NCBI GenBank assembly: GCA_050014815.1
Contig: JBEKCP010000426.1
Span: 1-5,445, forward strand
Length of the DNA stretch: 5,445 bases
From: JBEKCP01 sp050014815
Lineage (GTDB): Bacteria > Planctomycetota > Planctomycetia > Pirellulales > Thermoguttaceae
Reading direction: 5' to 3'
Made by a program: the position numbers and the translations under genes. Within the stretch, counting starts at the first letter, position 1. Each line of letters opens with the position of its first letter. Below, piece after piece: positions 1-4,930 of this stretch. The notes beneath the pieces were generated by a model that saw nothing but the letters and a program-made list of their open reading frames with translations, was not told the origin of the DNA and ran no database searches.

Positions 1-9
1 CAAGCACCA

Positions 10-375
10 ATGTCAGAAACGTCAGAGCGCGGCCGGTACGACCTTGAAGATCGAACCTACGAGTTTGCTCGCCGCGTGCGCGCGTTCGTGAAGAAGCTTC
101 CGCGCACGATTTGCAATATCGAGGATGTCAGGCAAGTCGTGCGTTCATCCGGCTCAGTTGGGGCAAACTACCTTGAGGCCAATGAAGCCCTGAGCAAGAA
201 GGACTTTCGGATGCGGATCTGGATCTCGCGGAAAGAATCGAAAGAGACACGATATTGGCTGCGACTCCTGGACACGCAAGACGACGCAACGCTCCAGAGG
301 GAACGTGACGAGCTCGCGCAGGAGAGCACCGAACTGATGCGCATTTTCGGCGCCATCCTACAGAAGTCCGCGTGA
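10..375 (+). CDS. four-helix bundle protein (23S rRNA intervening-sequence / Avd-like family)
   Basis: The 121-residue product is all-helical and has the family hallmarks: YDLEDRTYEFARRVRAF (10-26), RSSGSVGANYLEANEAL (45-61) and SRKESKETRYWLRLL (73-87), followed by a last amphipathic helix (about 93-118). Length and motif order match the 'four helix bundle protein' family, whose founders are encoded in intervening sequences inside 23S rRNA genes. Its fold is shared with the Avd accessory protein of diversity-generating retroelements, where it forms a basic pentamer that binds nucleic acid and reverse transcriptase. No reverse transcriptase, template repeat or rRNA is visible here, so this is a stand-alone member of unknown function. 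The start is the first ATG; only nine bases lie upstream, so a ribosome binding site cannot be judged and a longer N-terminus is possible. GC content looks lower than in the protease gene downstream. A dispersed repeat follows 26 bases after the stop, which fits a mobile origin (inference). Confidence 0.93.
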   Translation: MSETSERGRYDLEDRTYEFARRVRAFVKKLPRTICNIEDVRQVVRSSGSVGANYLEANEALSKKDFRMRIWISRKESKETRYWLRLLDTQDDATLQRERDELAQESTELMRIFGAILQKSA

Positions 376-386
376 TCCGTTTGGAA

Positions 387-443
387 CATTCGGGCTTCGC
401 ATTTTGGATTTGTTTCGTATTTCGGTATTCGGATTTCGTGCTT
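387..443 (+). repeat. dispersed planctomycete-type repeat, copy A
   Basis: Positions 402-443 match 935-976 at 40 of 42 bases; the differences are t418/g951 and g425/a958. A weaker match extends left to about 387. The core is built from near-tandem copies of an ATTTCGG-like heptamer. It fills most of the 76-base gap between two convergent stop codons, so it could also act as a termination or insulation spacer, although no U-tract is seen. It has no gene of its own; the short open frames crossing it are by-products of the repeat. Confidence 0.85.
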
Positions 444-451
444 GAACGCGA

Positions 452-697
452 TCAACCGGACGTTGAGGCGCCATTGAGGGCTTCCATGCGCGTAATATGC
501 ATGAGCGAGCAGGTCACAACTCGCTCTACCGGGCCGTCCGGGCCGCGGGGCCCGGGAATCCCCACGAGAACTGTCCAGCGCGAAACGATGGCGATCTCCG
601 GATGACGTACCTCGTACTGTTGCCCGTCAGACAATGAAATCCGGAAAGGCTGGAACGGCCTGGCGCGAAGCAGTTGGAGGACATCATCCGGCCTCAT
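452..697 (-). CDS. small conserved protein of unknown function (MRPDDVLxLLRARPFQPFRI family)
   Basis: The 81-residue soluble product opens with MRPDDVLQLLRARPFQPFRI (1-20), followed by SDGQQYEVRHPEIAIV (23-38) and a C-terminal SLMHITRMEAL (64-74). I recognise this combination (LLRARPFxPFRI, DGxxYEVRHPE, HITRxE) as a recurring small hypothetical protein in planctomycetes; I know of no assigned function. The alternating hydrophobic pattern suggests a compact beta-rich fold. The start is supported by a strong ribosome binding site (GGGAGGGGAG, RC of 704-713) six bases before the ATG and by a sigma70-like promoter about 90 bases upstream. An unusual insert, GPRGPDGP (49-56), sits between two strands and is encoded by a GC-only inverted repeat at 538-555. 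The gene converges with the four-helix bundle gene and is divergent from the protease. Confidence 0.85.
   Translation of the reverse strand: MRPDDVLQLLRARPFQPFRISLSDGQQYEVRHPEIAIVSRWTVLVGIPGPRGPDGPVERVVTCSLMHITRMEALNGASTSG
538..555. repeat. GC-only inverted repeat inside the small conserved gene
   Basis: CCGGGCC (538-544) and GGCCCGG (549-555) are perfect 7-base arms around GCGG. It encodes the Gly/Pro-rich insert of the minus-strand protein. It may be a small palindrome inserted in frame, or simply the consequence of GGN-CCN codons. Confidence 0.6.
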
Positions 698-703
698 ACT
701 CGA

Positions 704-713
704 CTCCCCTCCC
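704..713 (-). promoter_or_regulatory. ribosome binding site of the 81-residue protein
   Basis: On the minus strand this reads GGGAGGGGAG, ending six bases before the ATG at 695-697. It is the strongest Shine-Dalgarno sequence in the window and fixes the start of that gene. Confidence 0.75.
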
Positions 714-783
714 GAAGAACTGATACCCTGGCCGCTCGGCGTCGCCGGAACCGGCTCTTGCTGCTCAACCTATCGCGTCTGTC

Positions 784-811
784 ATTCTATCATCCCCCAA
801 CGGAATGTCAA
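784..811 (-). promoter_or_regulatory. sigma70-like promoter for the 452-697 gene
   Basis: On the minus strand a perfect -35 TTGACA (RC of 806-811) is followed after 16 bases by TAGAAT (RC of 784-789), five of six matches to TATAAT. Transcription would start near 777, leaving a leader of about 80 bases before the ATG at 697. No operator-like repeat overlaps it. Confidence 0.7.
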
Positions 812-853
812 CGATGGGATCTTGCCGCCGGACGCACTCGCCTTGAACAAATC

Positions 854-971
854 CGAAATCCGAATATCGAAATCCGAAACAAATCCGAATCACCGAAATA
901 CCAACAGCGACGTTTCGGACATTTGAGATTCATCTTTTGGATTTGTTTCGGATTTCGATATTCGGATTTCG
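854..971. repeat. 33-bp perfect inverted repeat, including dispersed repeat copy B
   Basis: The left arm 854-886 is the exact reverse complement of 939-971 (33 of 33), with a 52-base spacer. The right arm lies inside copy B (935-976), the counterpart of 402-443. The spacer continues the dyad weakly: gaatc (887-891) with gattc (927-931), and ccgaaa (893-898) with tttcgg (913-918). Its low-GC composition stands out from the flanks. It could be a miniature inverted-repeat element or two copies inserted head to head. No transposase is visible and no target duplication was found by eye. Confidence 0.85.
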
Positions 972-1037
972 TGCTTCGCCGCTGCGTTGCAAAAACGCAT
1001 CGCGTGGCAAAAAGGAGCGTATTTGCGTGGGCGGCGC

Positions 1038-1058
1038 GCAACGTCGCCGTCACGTTGC
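1038..1058. repeat. 7-bp hairpin
   Basis: GCAACGT (1038-1044) pairs perfectly with ACGTTGC (1052-1058) around a 7-base loop. It lies in a stretch that otherwise shows no gene. Its role is unknown and it is short enough to be chance. Confidence 0.4.
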
Positions 1059-1081
1059 TGCGGCGTTCCGTCCGGAAGACA

Positions 1082-1160
1082 GGGTGGCACGCCCTGAGCT
1101 TCGGCGAAGGGCGTGATTTCCCGATCGGCCACGCCCTTCGTTCCTCAGGGCGTGCCATCC
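1082..1160. repeat. nested inverted repeat (REP-like)
   Basis: Outer arms 1082-1098 and 1144-1160 pair over 17 positions with a single G-T mismatch (1084/1158). Inner arms CGAAGGGCGTG (1105-1115) and CACGCCCTTCG (1130-1140) are perfect over 11, and CGATCG (1122-1127) lies in the loop. The left half has an alternative fold: GCCCT (1091-1095) with AGGGC (1108-1112) around a TTCG tetraloop (1100-1103), which shares bases with both the outer and the inner arms. It lies about 215 bases upstream of the protease start, in a divergent gap, so a simple terminator role is unlikely. Confidence 0.85.
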
Positions 1161-1213
1161 CGCCGCTGGTCCCTCAGCAAAATCTTGGCCGCGGATTTGA
1201 CGACCGGGCATTC

Positions 1214-1219
1214 TTGACA
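1214..1219 (+). promoter_or_regulatory. possible -35 element upstream of the protease
   Basis: A perfect TTGACA lies here, but no TATAAT-like hexamer follows at 16-18 bases (the bases there are GC-rich). It is the only promoter-like signal in the 220 bases before the protease start, so it is noted at low confidence. Confidence 0.25.
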
Positions 1220-1240
1220 CAAGTTTGAGATAGCGGCAAC

Positions 1241-1270
1241 GCTTCTCTTTCTTCCTTTTCTTCGATCCTT
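1241..1270 (+). other. pyrimidine-rich tract before the protease gene
   Basis: About 24 of these 30 bases are C or T, mostly in TTC and TTT runs. It would lie in the 5' leader if transcription starts near 1214-1250. No function can be assigned; it does not resemble a Shine-Dalgarno sequence. Confidence 0.4.
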
Positions 1271-1376
1271 GTCAGCCGCGTACGCGGCACGCATCGCGAA
1301 CGTCTCGACGCCCTCCGAGCATTGCAATGGATGTTGCGGTCGGGGCGCATCGGCGCGCGAACTCACGTCAGGCACC

Positions 1377-3968
1377 ATGCGATCTCGAAGCACCTGTTCG
1401 GCGCGCAGGACGCTCCGCTGCGTCCCCAGGCGGCTCGCCCTGGAACCGCTCGAAGTGCGTTGCTTGCTCAGCGCGAGCACGCCTGGGGAGCTTTACGGCT
1501 CCGGCTGGACGGTAGACTACCTTGCGGCGGGCCAGGCCGAACACGCCGCGCCGCCCGGCATCTCCGCCGAGGACCTGGCGGCGTCGGCCGCCCCCTCGGC
1601 CGCGGCCATTCTCGCCGCAAACACGTACGATTGGATCGTCGCTTTCAACACCGCGTCGCTGGCTTCGATCGACTCGGCCGCCCGGACGGCGGGCCTGCTC
1701 CCCGGCGCGGGCATTTCCATGCAGGTCGTCGAGGGCCTCGGCCGAGAAGGCGAAGTCCTCGTCCGCTCCTTCGGCGCTACCGCGGCCGCCGTCTCCACGG
1801 CCTTGAGAGCCGATCGGAACGTCGAGAGCTTCGAGCTGGACTCGGTCCAGCAGTTCACCAGCATCCCCAACGACCCGAAGTTCTCGCAGGAATGGGCCTT
1901 GCAGAACACCGGCCAGGCCAGCGGCACGCCGGGCGCCGACATCCACGCCACCGCCGCCTGGTCCCTCGCCACCGGCAGCCGCAACGTCGTCGTGGCCGTG
2001 ATCGACAGCGGCGTCGACTACACCCATCCCGACCTGGCGGCCAATATCTGGACCAACCCGGCGGCCGGCGCCGACGGCTACTCCGGCGACCTCCACGGCT
2101 ACGATTTCGCCGACAACTCCGGCAACGTGATGGACAACTACGGCCACGGAACTTTCGTCGCCGGCGCCATCGCCGCCGTGGGCAACAACGGCCAGGGCGT
2201 CAGCGGCGTCGACTGGTCGGCGTCGATCATGGCGCTCAAGTTTCTCGACGCCAACGGGCAGGGCTACACCTCCGACGCCATCCGCGCCGTCAACTACATG
2301 ACGATGATGCGGACCGTCTACCACGTGAACGTCTGCGTGGCCAACGCCAGTTGGACGAGCGGCACGTACGATCCCGCCCTCGACGCGGCCATCGCCGCCG
2401 CAGGCAACGCCGGCATCCTGTTCGTCACGGCGGCCGGCAACAGCGGCGCCAACAACGACATCTCGCCCCAATACCCGGCAAATGACAGGCTCCCGAACGT
2501 CATTGCCGTCGCCGCAAGCGACCGGAACGACCGCCTCGCCGCGTTCAGCGACTACGGCGCCGCCACTGTCGACCTGGCCGCCCCGGGCGTGAGCATCTAC
2601 AGCACCCTGCCCGGCAATAGCTATGGCACCCTGTCGGGCACGAGCATGGCCACGCCGCAGGTCAGCGGCGTCGCCGCGCTCTGCTGGGCCTTGAACCCCA
2701 ACGCCACGGTGGCGCAGGTCCGTAGCGCGATCCTGGCCGGAGTCGATAAAGTGCCCTCGCTCTCCGGCAAGGTGGTTTCGGGCGGCCGTCTCGATGCCTA
2801 CAACACCCTGCGACTCATCGCAACGACACTAACCCCGACCCCGGCGATCACCTCCCTCCAGGCCAATCCAGGTGCCGTCCCAGCCGGAGGTACCGTAGCA
2901 CTTGCGGCACAAGGCGTGTCCGAGACGGGAGGCACGATCGCCGGGGTCTCCTTCTATCAAGACACCGACGGCAACGGCCTATGGGACAGTGGCGACCGGC
3001 TGACCGGCTCGACCGGCACGATCGCCGCCGGACAGGCAACCTTCACGATGAGCACGGCCGGCATGACGCCCGGCGCGTATCATCTGTTTGCCCGCGCCGT
3101 CGATGCGGCCGGCCGATGGAGCGCCGCCGTCGCCGCAAGTTTGACGGTGACGGCTGCCAGCGGCAGCGCGCCCGCAACGGCCGCGCCGCTGACCGTCGGC
3201 AGCGCCCTTCCGGCCGCCATCAGGTACAACGGCGGCGTAGACTTCTTCAAGTTCCAGGCGGTCGCGGGAAGAAACTACGTCTTCCAGACCGCGCTGGGCA
3301 CGCTCCACGATTCCATCCTGACCCTGTTCGCTTCCAACGGCCAGACCATGCTCGCCCAGAACGACGACATCGCGCCGGGCAACTACGCCTCGCGGATCGC
3401 CTGGCAAGCGACGACCACCGGGACCTACTACCTGGCAGTCGCGGCATATCCGGGGTCGGGCACCGGCACCTTCTCCCTGCAATCGTCGGCGGGCGGCTCG
3501 GCCCCCGTCCTCTCGGCGGTGGCCGATCAGACCCTGCGGTCGAGCGGCTCGCTCTTGGTGGCCCTCCAGGGCCGGGACCCGGGCGGCAACCCGCTCACGT
3601 ATACCGCCCAGGCCGTGGCGTCCGCCGGGGCGGCCACGGTCAGCGTGACGGGCAACATGCTCACGGTCCGCCCGGCGGCTTCGTTCACCGGCCGTTTTCA
3701 GGTCCAGGTCACTGCCAGCGACGGACTGCTGACCACGACCAACTCCTTCTGGGTAACAGTCGGTGCGGCCGGCGCCGGCAGCCAGCAGGCCATCCGCGGG
3801 GCGGCCATTGCGAGTCTCTCGGGGGCGGCAAGCGTCGCGGCGGTGCGGGCCGAGGGTGTCGATCAGGCGATTTCCGCCGAGCCGTCGCAACTTGGCCCCA
3901 CGGCCGTCGGCCCGCTCAACCTGCGCGCCCTGGCGGCCATCTACATGGCGGGCTGCCGGAGACGGTAG
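1377..3968 (+). CDS. multidomain S8 subtilisin-like serine peptidase, exported, LEPR-xLL type
   Basis: The 863-residue product is a subtilase (peptide-bond hydrolysis by an Asp/His/Ser triad). Residues 1-33 are Arg-rich and end in LEPLEVRCLLSA (22-33), the planctomycete LEPR-xLL type leader of large surface or secreted proteins. A propeptide-like region (about 82-160) precedes the catalytic domain (about 165-480): D210 in VIDSG, H257 in GHGTFVAG, oxyanion N355 in TAAGNSG and S423 in GTSMATP, with normal family spacing. HGTF replaces the usual HGTH. Next come a beta-sandwich (about 488-593) with an EF-loop-like DTDGNGLWDSGD (529-540), a pre-peptidase C-terminal domain (about 597-704, DFFKF, DSILTL, NDD), and a cadherin/Ig-like domain (about 708-796). 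The tail is Ala/Gly/Ser-rich and ends in CRRR; no PEP-CTERM or LPxTG anchor is seen. Substrate is unknown. The start is the ATG at 1377 with only weak AGG upstream; a TTG at 1269 would add 36 residues but lacks a ribosome site and buries the leader motif. Confidence 0.95.
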   Translation: MRSRSTCSARRTLRCVPRRLALEPLEVRCLLSASTPGELYGSGWTVDYLAAGQAEHAAPPGISAEDLAASAAPSAAAILAANTYDWIVAFNTASLASIDSAARTAGLLPGAGISMQVVEGLGREGEVLVRSFGATAAAVSTALRADRNVESFELDSVQQFTSIPNDPKFSQEWALQNTGQASGTPGADIHATAAWSLATGSRNVVVAVIDSGVDYTHPDLAANIWTNPAAGADGYSGDLHGYDFADNSGNVMDNYGHGTFVAGAIAAVGNNGQGVSGVDWSASIMALKFLDANGQGYTSDAIRAVNYMTMMRTVYHVNVCVANASWTSGTYDPALDAAIAAAGNAGILFVTAAGNSGANNDISPQYPANDRLPNVIAVAASDRNDRLAAFSDYGAATVDLAAPGVSIYSTLPGNSYGTLSGTSMATPQVSGVAALCWALNPNATVAQVRSAILAGVDKVPSLSGKVVSGGRLDAYNTLRLIATTLTPTPAITSLQANPGAVPAGGTVALAAQGVSETGGTIAGVSFYQDTDGNGLWDSGDRLTGSTGTIAAGQATFTMSTAGMTPGAYHLFARAVDAAGRWSAAVAASLTVTAASGSAPATAAPLTVGSALPAAIRYNGGVDFFKFQAVAGRNYVFQTALGTLHDSILTLFASNGQTMLAQNDDIAPGNYASRIAWQATTTGTYYLAVAAYPGSGTGTFSLQSSAGGSAPVLSAVADQTLRSSGSLLVALQGRDPGGNPLTYTAQAVASAGAATVSVTGNMLTVRPAASFTGRFQVQVTASDGLLTTTNSFWVTVGAAGAGSQQAIRGAAIASLSGAASVAAVRAEGVDQAISAEPSQLGPTAVGPLNLRALAAIYMAGCRRR

Positions 3969-3970
3969 AC

Positions 3971-4216
3971 TCAGCCCATGATCCAGCGATACACCGCATA
4001 GAGCCCGAGCAACGCGCCGACGATGAGCCACCATGGTTTCGGCGATGCCGGTGCGTCCTCCCCGGTAATATACTGCTCGCAGTACGGGCAGCGCTGAGAG
4101 TCTTCGTGGATCTGGCGTTTGCAGAAGGGGCAGGGGATCGTCGGCTCCTCGTCATCCTCCGAGGCATCGTCCTCGTCGTCGTTCCATCCGTTCCCATCGG
4201 TCTTGCGCCGGCGCAT
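3971..4216 (-). CDS. small zinc-ribbon protein with C-terminal membrane anchor
   Basis: The 81-residue product has an acidic N-terminus (DDEDDASEDDEE, 13-24), a zinc ribbon with C29, C32, C43 and C46 (CPFC and CPYC), and a hydrophobic C-terminal segment (about 62-80, WWLIVGALLGLYAVYRWIM). The four cysteines are spaced to bind one zinc ion. The architecture implies a tail-anchored membrane protein with the ribbon in the cytoplasm. I recognise the type as a recurring planctomycete hypothetical protein; its function is unknown. The start is the ATG at 4214-4216, set by AGGGGAG (RC of 4224-4230) seven bases upstream. The open frame continues to 4348 but the extra 44 residues cross the promoter and the first palindrome zone. 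The gene converges on the protease with two bases between stop codons, so no separate terminator fits between them. Confidence 0.85.
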   Translation of the reverse strand: MRRRKTDGNGWNDDEDDASEDDEEPTIPCPFCKRQIHEDSQRCPYCEQYITGEDAPASPKPWWLIVGALLGLYAVYRWIMG

Positions 4217-4223
4217 CGGTAGG

Positions 4224-4230
4224 CTCCCCT
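4224..4230 (-). promoter_or_regulatory. ribosome binding site deciding the zinc-ribbon start
   Basis: On the minus strand this reads AGGGGAG, seven bases before the ATG at 4214-4216. It supports the short 81-residue form over the extended reading frame. Confidence 0.7.
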
Positions 4231-4239
4231 CGTGCCTAC

Positions 4240-4267
4240 AGCCTACCGAAAACCGGGGGTTTGGCAA
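4240..4267 (-). promoter_or_regulatory. weak sigma70-like promoter for the zinc-ribbon gene
   Basis: On the minus strand TTGCCA (RC of 4262-4267) is followed after 16 bases by TAGGCT (RC of 4240-4245). The -35 is five of six and the -10 only three of six matches to consensus. Transcription would start close to 4232, leaving a short leader of about 16 bases that still includes the ribosome site. Confidence 0.4.
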
Positions 4268-4344
4268 GGCTATTTTGGATCGCGATGCTTCGGCGGGGTC
4301 GATGCGATTCCACGCATAACGCCGGGCTGAGGTCGTGCGTCTCG

Positions 4345-4361
4345 CCAAGCCGGAGGCTTGG
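4345..4361. repeat. 7-bp palindrome with GGA triloop
   Basis: CCAAGCC-GGA-GGCTTGG, perfect arms. First member of the palindrome cluster. Confidence 0.8.
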
Positions 4362-4373
4362 TAGACAGTCGCG

Positions 4374-4390
4374 GGGGGTCGAAGACCCCC
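4374..4390. repeat. 7-bp palindrome with GAA triloop
   Basis: GGGGGTC-GAA-GACCCCC, perfect arms. GTAG (4361-4364) and CTAC (4393-4396) can extend the dyad outward across an asymmetric internal loop. It is followed directly by GGCTAC. Confidence 0.8.
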
Positions 4391-4414
4391 GGCTACTGGA
4401 TGCGCAGGCGAACC

Positions 4415-4432
4415 TCACCCCGAAGGGGGTGA
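4415..4432. repeat. palindrome with GAA loop
   Basis: TCACCCC (4415-4421) pairs with GGGGTGA (4426-4432) around GAAG. An alternative register gives CCCC-GAA-GGGG with one bulged G. Confidence 0.75.
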
Positions 4433-4483
4433 CAGCGATTCCACGAGACAATAGGCTGGCTCCCGGCGTGCCTCACAATTCTA

Positions 4484-4500
4484 ACACCCCTCCGGGGTGT
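4484..4500. repeat. 7-bp palindrome with TCC triloop
   Basis: ACACCCC-TCC-GGGGTGT, perfect arms. On the other strand the loop is GGA, the same as at 4345-4361. Confidence 0.8.
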
Positions 4501-4547
4501 GTGGGTTCGGGGAATCGTATCCGGGGTCTCCGCTGCGCTTCGACCGC

Positions 4548-4599
4548 CCGGCTACTATCTGGCACCTCTTCGGGTTGTCTTATACCGGCTACCATCCAG
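4548..4599 (+). repeat. CCGGCTAC direct repeats
   Basis: CCGGCTACTATCTGG (4548-4562) and CCGGCTACCATCCAG (4585-4599) share 12 of 15 bases at a 37-base offset. A third CCGGCTACTGG begins at 4389, directly after a palindrome. The phrase appears to be a linker that travels with the palindromes. Confidence 0.6.
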
Positions 4600-4608
4600 G
4601 GAATCGTG

Positions 4609-4666
4609 AGGGTCGTTTACGACCCTTTCCGCCGCAGGCGGTATTAGGCCCGTGCTTCAGCACGGG
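4609..4666 (+). repeat. three-hairpin module, left half of a symmetric superstructure
   Basis: Three perfect palindromes in a row: AGGGTCGT-TT-ACGACCCT (4609-4626), CCGCC-GCA-GGCGG (4629-4641) and CCCGTGCT-TC-AGCACGGG (4649-4666). Gaps are 2 and 7 bases. The module is 58 bases long and is the inverted counterpart of 4738-4795. Confidence 0.9.
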
Positions 4667-4673
4667 TGGACCT

Positions 4674-4731
4674 CCCCGCCCGCCGCCGTTGGCGGCGGGC
4701 GGGGCGTGGGACGCCCGGGAGCGCGCCTCCC
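4674..4731. repeat. GC-only palindromic core between the two modules
   Basis: CCCCGCCCGCCGCC (4674-4687) pairs with GGCGGCGGGCGGGG (4691-4704): 14 perfect G-C pairs around GTT. GGGCGT-GGG-ACGCCC (4702-4716) overlaps its last three bases, so the two hairpins compete. GGGAG (4717-4721) and CTCCC (4727-4731) form a third around CGCGC. Confidence 0.85.
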
Positions 4732-4737
4732 CGCGAA

Positions 4738-4795
4738 CCCGACGTGAACGTCGGGCCTATTACCGCCTACGGCGGGAAGGACCGTGAACGGTCCT
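4738..4795 (-). repeat. three-hairpin module, right half of a symmetric superstructure
   Basis: CCCGACGT-GA-ACGTCGGG (4738-4755), CCGCC-TAC-GGCGG (4763-4775) and AGGACCGT-GA-ACGGTCCT (4778-4795), with gaps of 7 and 2 bases, the mirror of the left module. Its reverse complement is identical to 4609-4666 at 44 of 58 positions without gaps. Confidence 0.9.
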
Positions 4796-4829
4796 GAAAA
4801 CGTGGGATCATTGGCGGTTCGAGCCCAAA

Positions 4830-4845
4830 CCCGGAAGAGCCCGGG
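4830..4845. repeat. 5-bp GC hairpin
   Basis: CCCGG (4830-4834) pairs with CCGGG (4841-4845) around AAGAGC, just upstream of the promoter of the membrane-protein gene. Short; could be chance. Confidence 0.35.
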
Positions 4846-4858
4846 AATATGCACCCAC

Positions 4859-4887
4859 TTGTGACACGCTGCTGGCGTCGCTATGCT
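4859..4887 (+). promoter_or_regulatory. sigma70-like promoter for the membrane-protein gene
   Basis: TTGTGA (4859-4864) and TATGCT (4882-4887) are separated by 17 bases; each matches the consensus at four of six positions. Transcription would start near 4894, which excludes an ATG at 4893 and favours the ATG at 4941 with a leader of about 47 bases. Confidence 0.5.
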
Positions 4888-4924
4888 GGCCAATGGAAAA
4901 ATCAGACTACGGCCCGGGTCAAGC

Positions 4925-4930
4925 AGAGGG
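4925..4930 (+). promoter_or_regulatory. ribosome binding site deciding the start at 4941
   Basis: AGAGGG ends 10 bases before the ATG at 4941. No comparable purine run precedes the alternative ATG at 4893. Confidence 0.5.

Larger units (their letters stand above)
698..1376. other. divergent intergenic region, 679 bases without a gene
   Basis: This gap lies between the minus-strand small gene and the protease. It holds the minus-strand leader and promoter (698-811), the inverted repeat with dispersed copy B (854-976), a minor hairpin at 983-999 (TGCGTT/AACGCA), a hairpin at 1038-1058, a nested inverted repeat (1082-1160), an isolated TTGACA (1214-1219) and a pyrimidine-rich tract (1241-1270). 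The open frames crossing it on both strands carry repeat-derived peptides and are not believed. Confidence 0.7.

Noticed and set aside
10..375. Diversity-generating retroelement, suggested by the Avd-like fold
   Set aside because: No reverse transcriptase, template repeat or variable-region pair exists in the window; the stand-alone four-helix bundle family is far more common.
1368..2471. Long minus-strand open frame of 367 codons opposite the protease
   Set aside because: Its composition (Gly, Val, Arg, Asp) mirrors the codons of the real gene and no motif or ribosome site supports it. The same holds for the frames at 2979-4034 (minus) and 2981-4222 (plus).
1322..2485. Long plus-strand open frame of 387 codons overlapping the protease
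   Set aside because: It is an Arg/His-rich out-of-frame reading caused by high GC in third codon positions; the overlapping frame has an intact subtilase triad.
4217..4348. N-terminal extension of the zinc-ribbon protein
   Set aside because: The extra 44 residues run through the probable promoter and ribosome site, while the ATG at 4214-4216 has AGGGGAG at good distance.
4304..4445. 11-base direct repeat GCGATTCCACG at 4304-4314 and 4435-4445
   Set aside because: The match does not extend and no element boundaries coincide with it; too short to treat as a target-site duplication or att pair.
4345..4500. Possible CRISPR array
   Set aside because: The palindromes are not copies of one repeat, spacing is irregular and there are no equal-length spacers or cas genes.
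4811..4834. tRNA-like T-loop (GGTTCGAGCCC)
   Set aside because: The bases around it do not form a T-stem beyond two pairs and no acceptor, anticodon or D arms are present.
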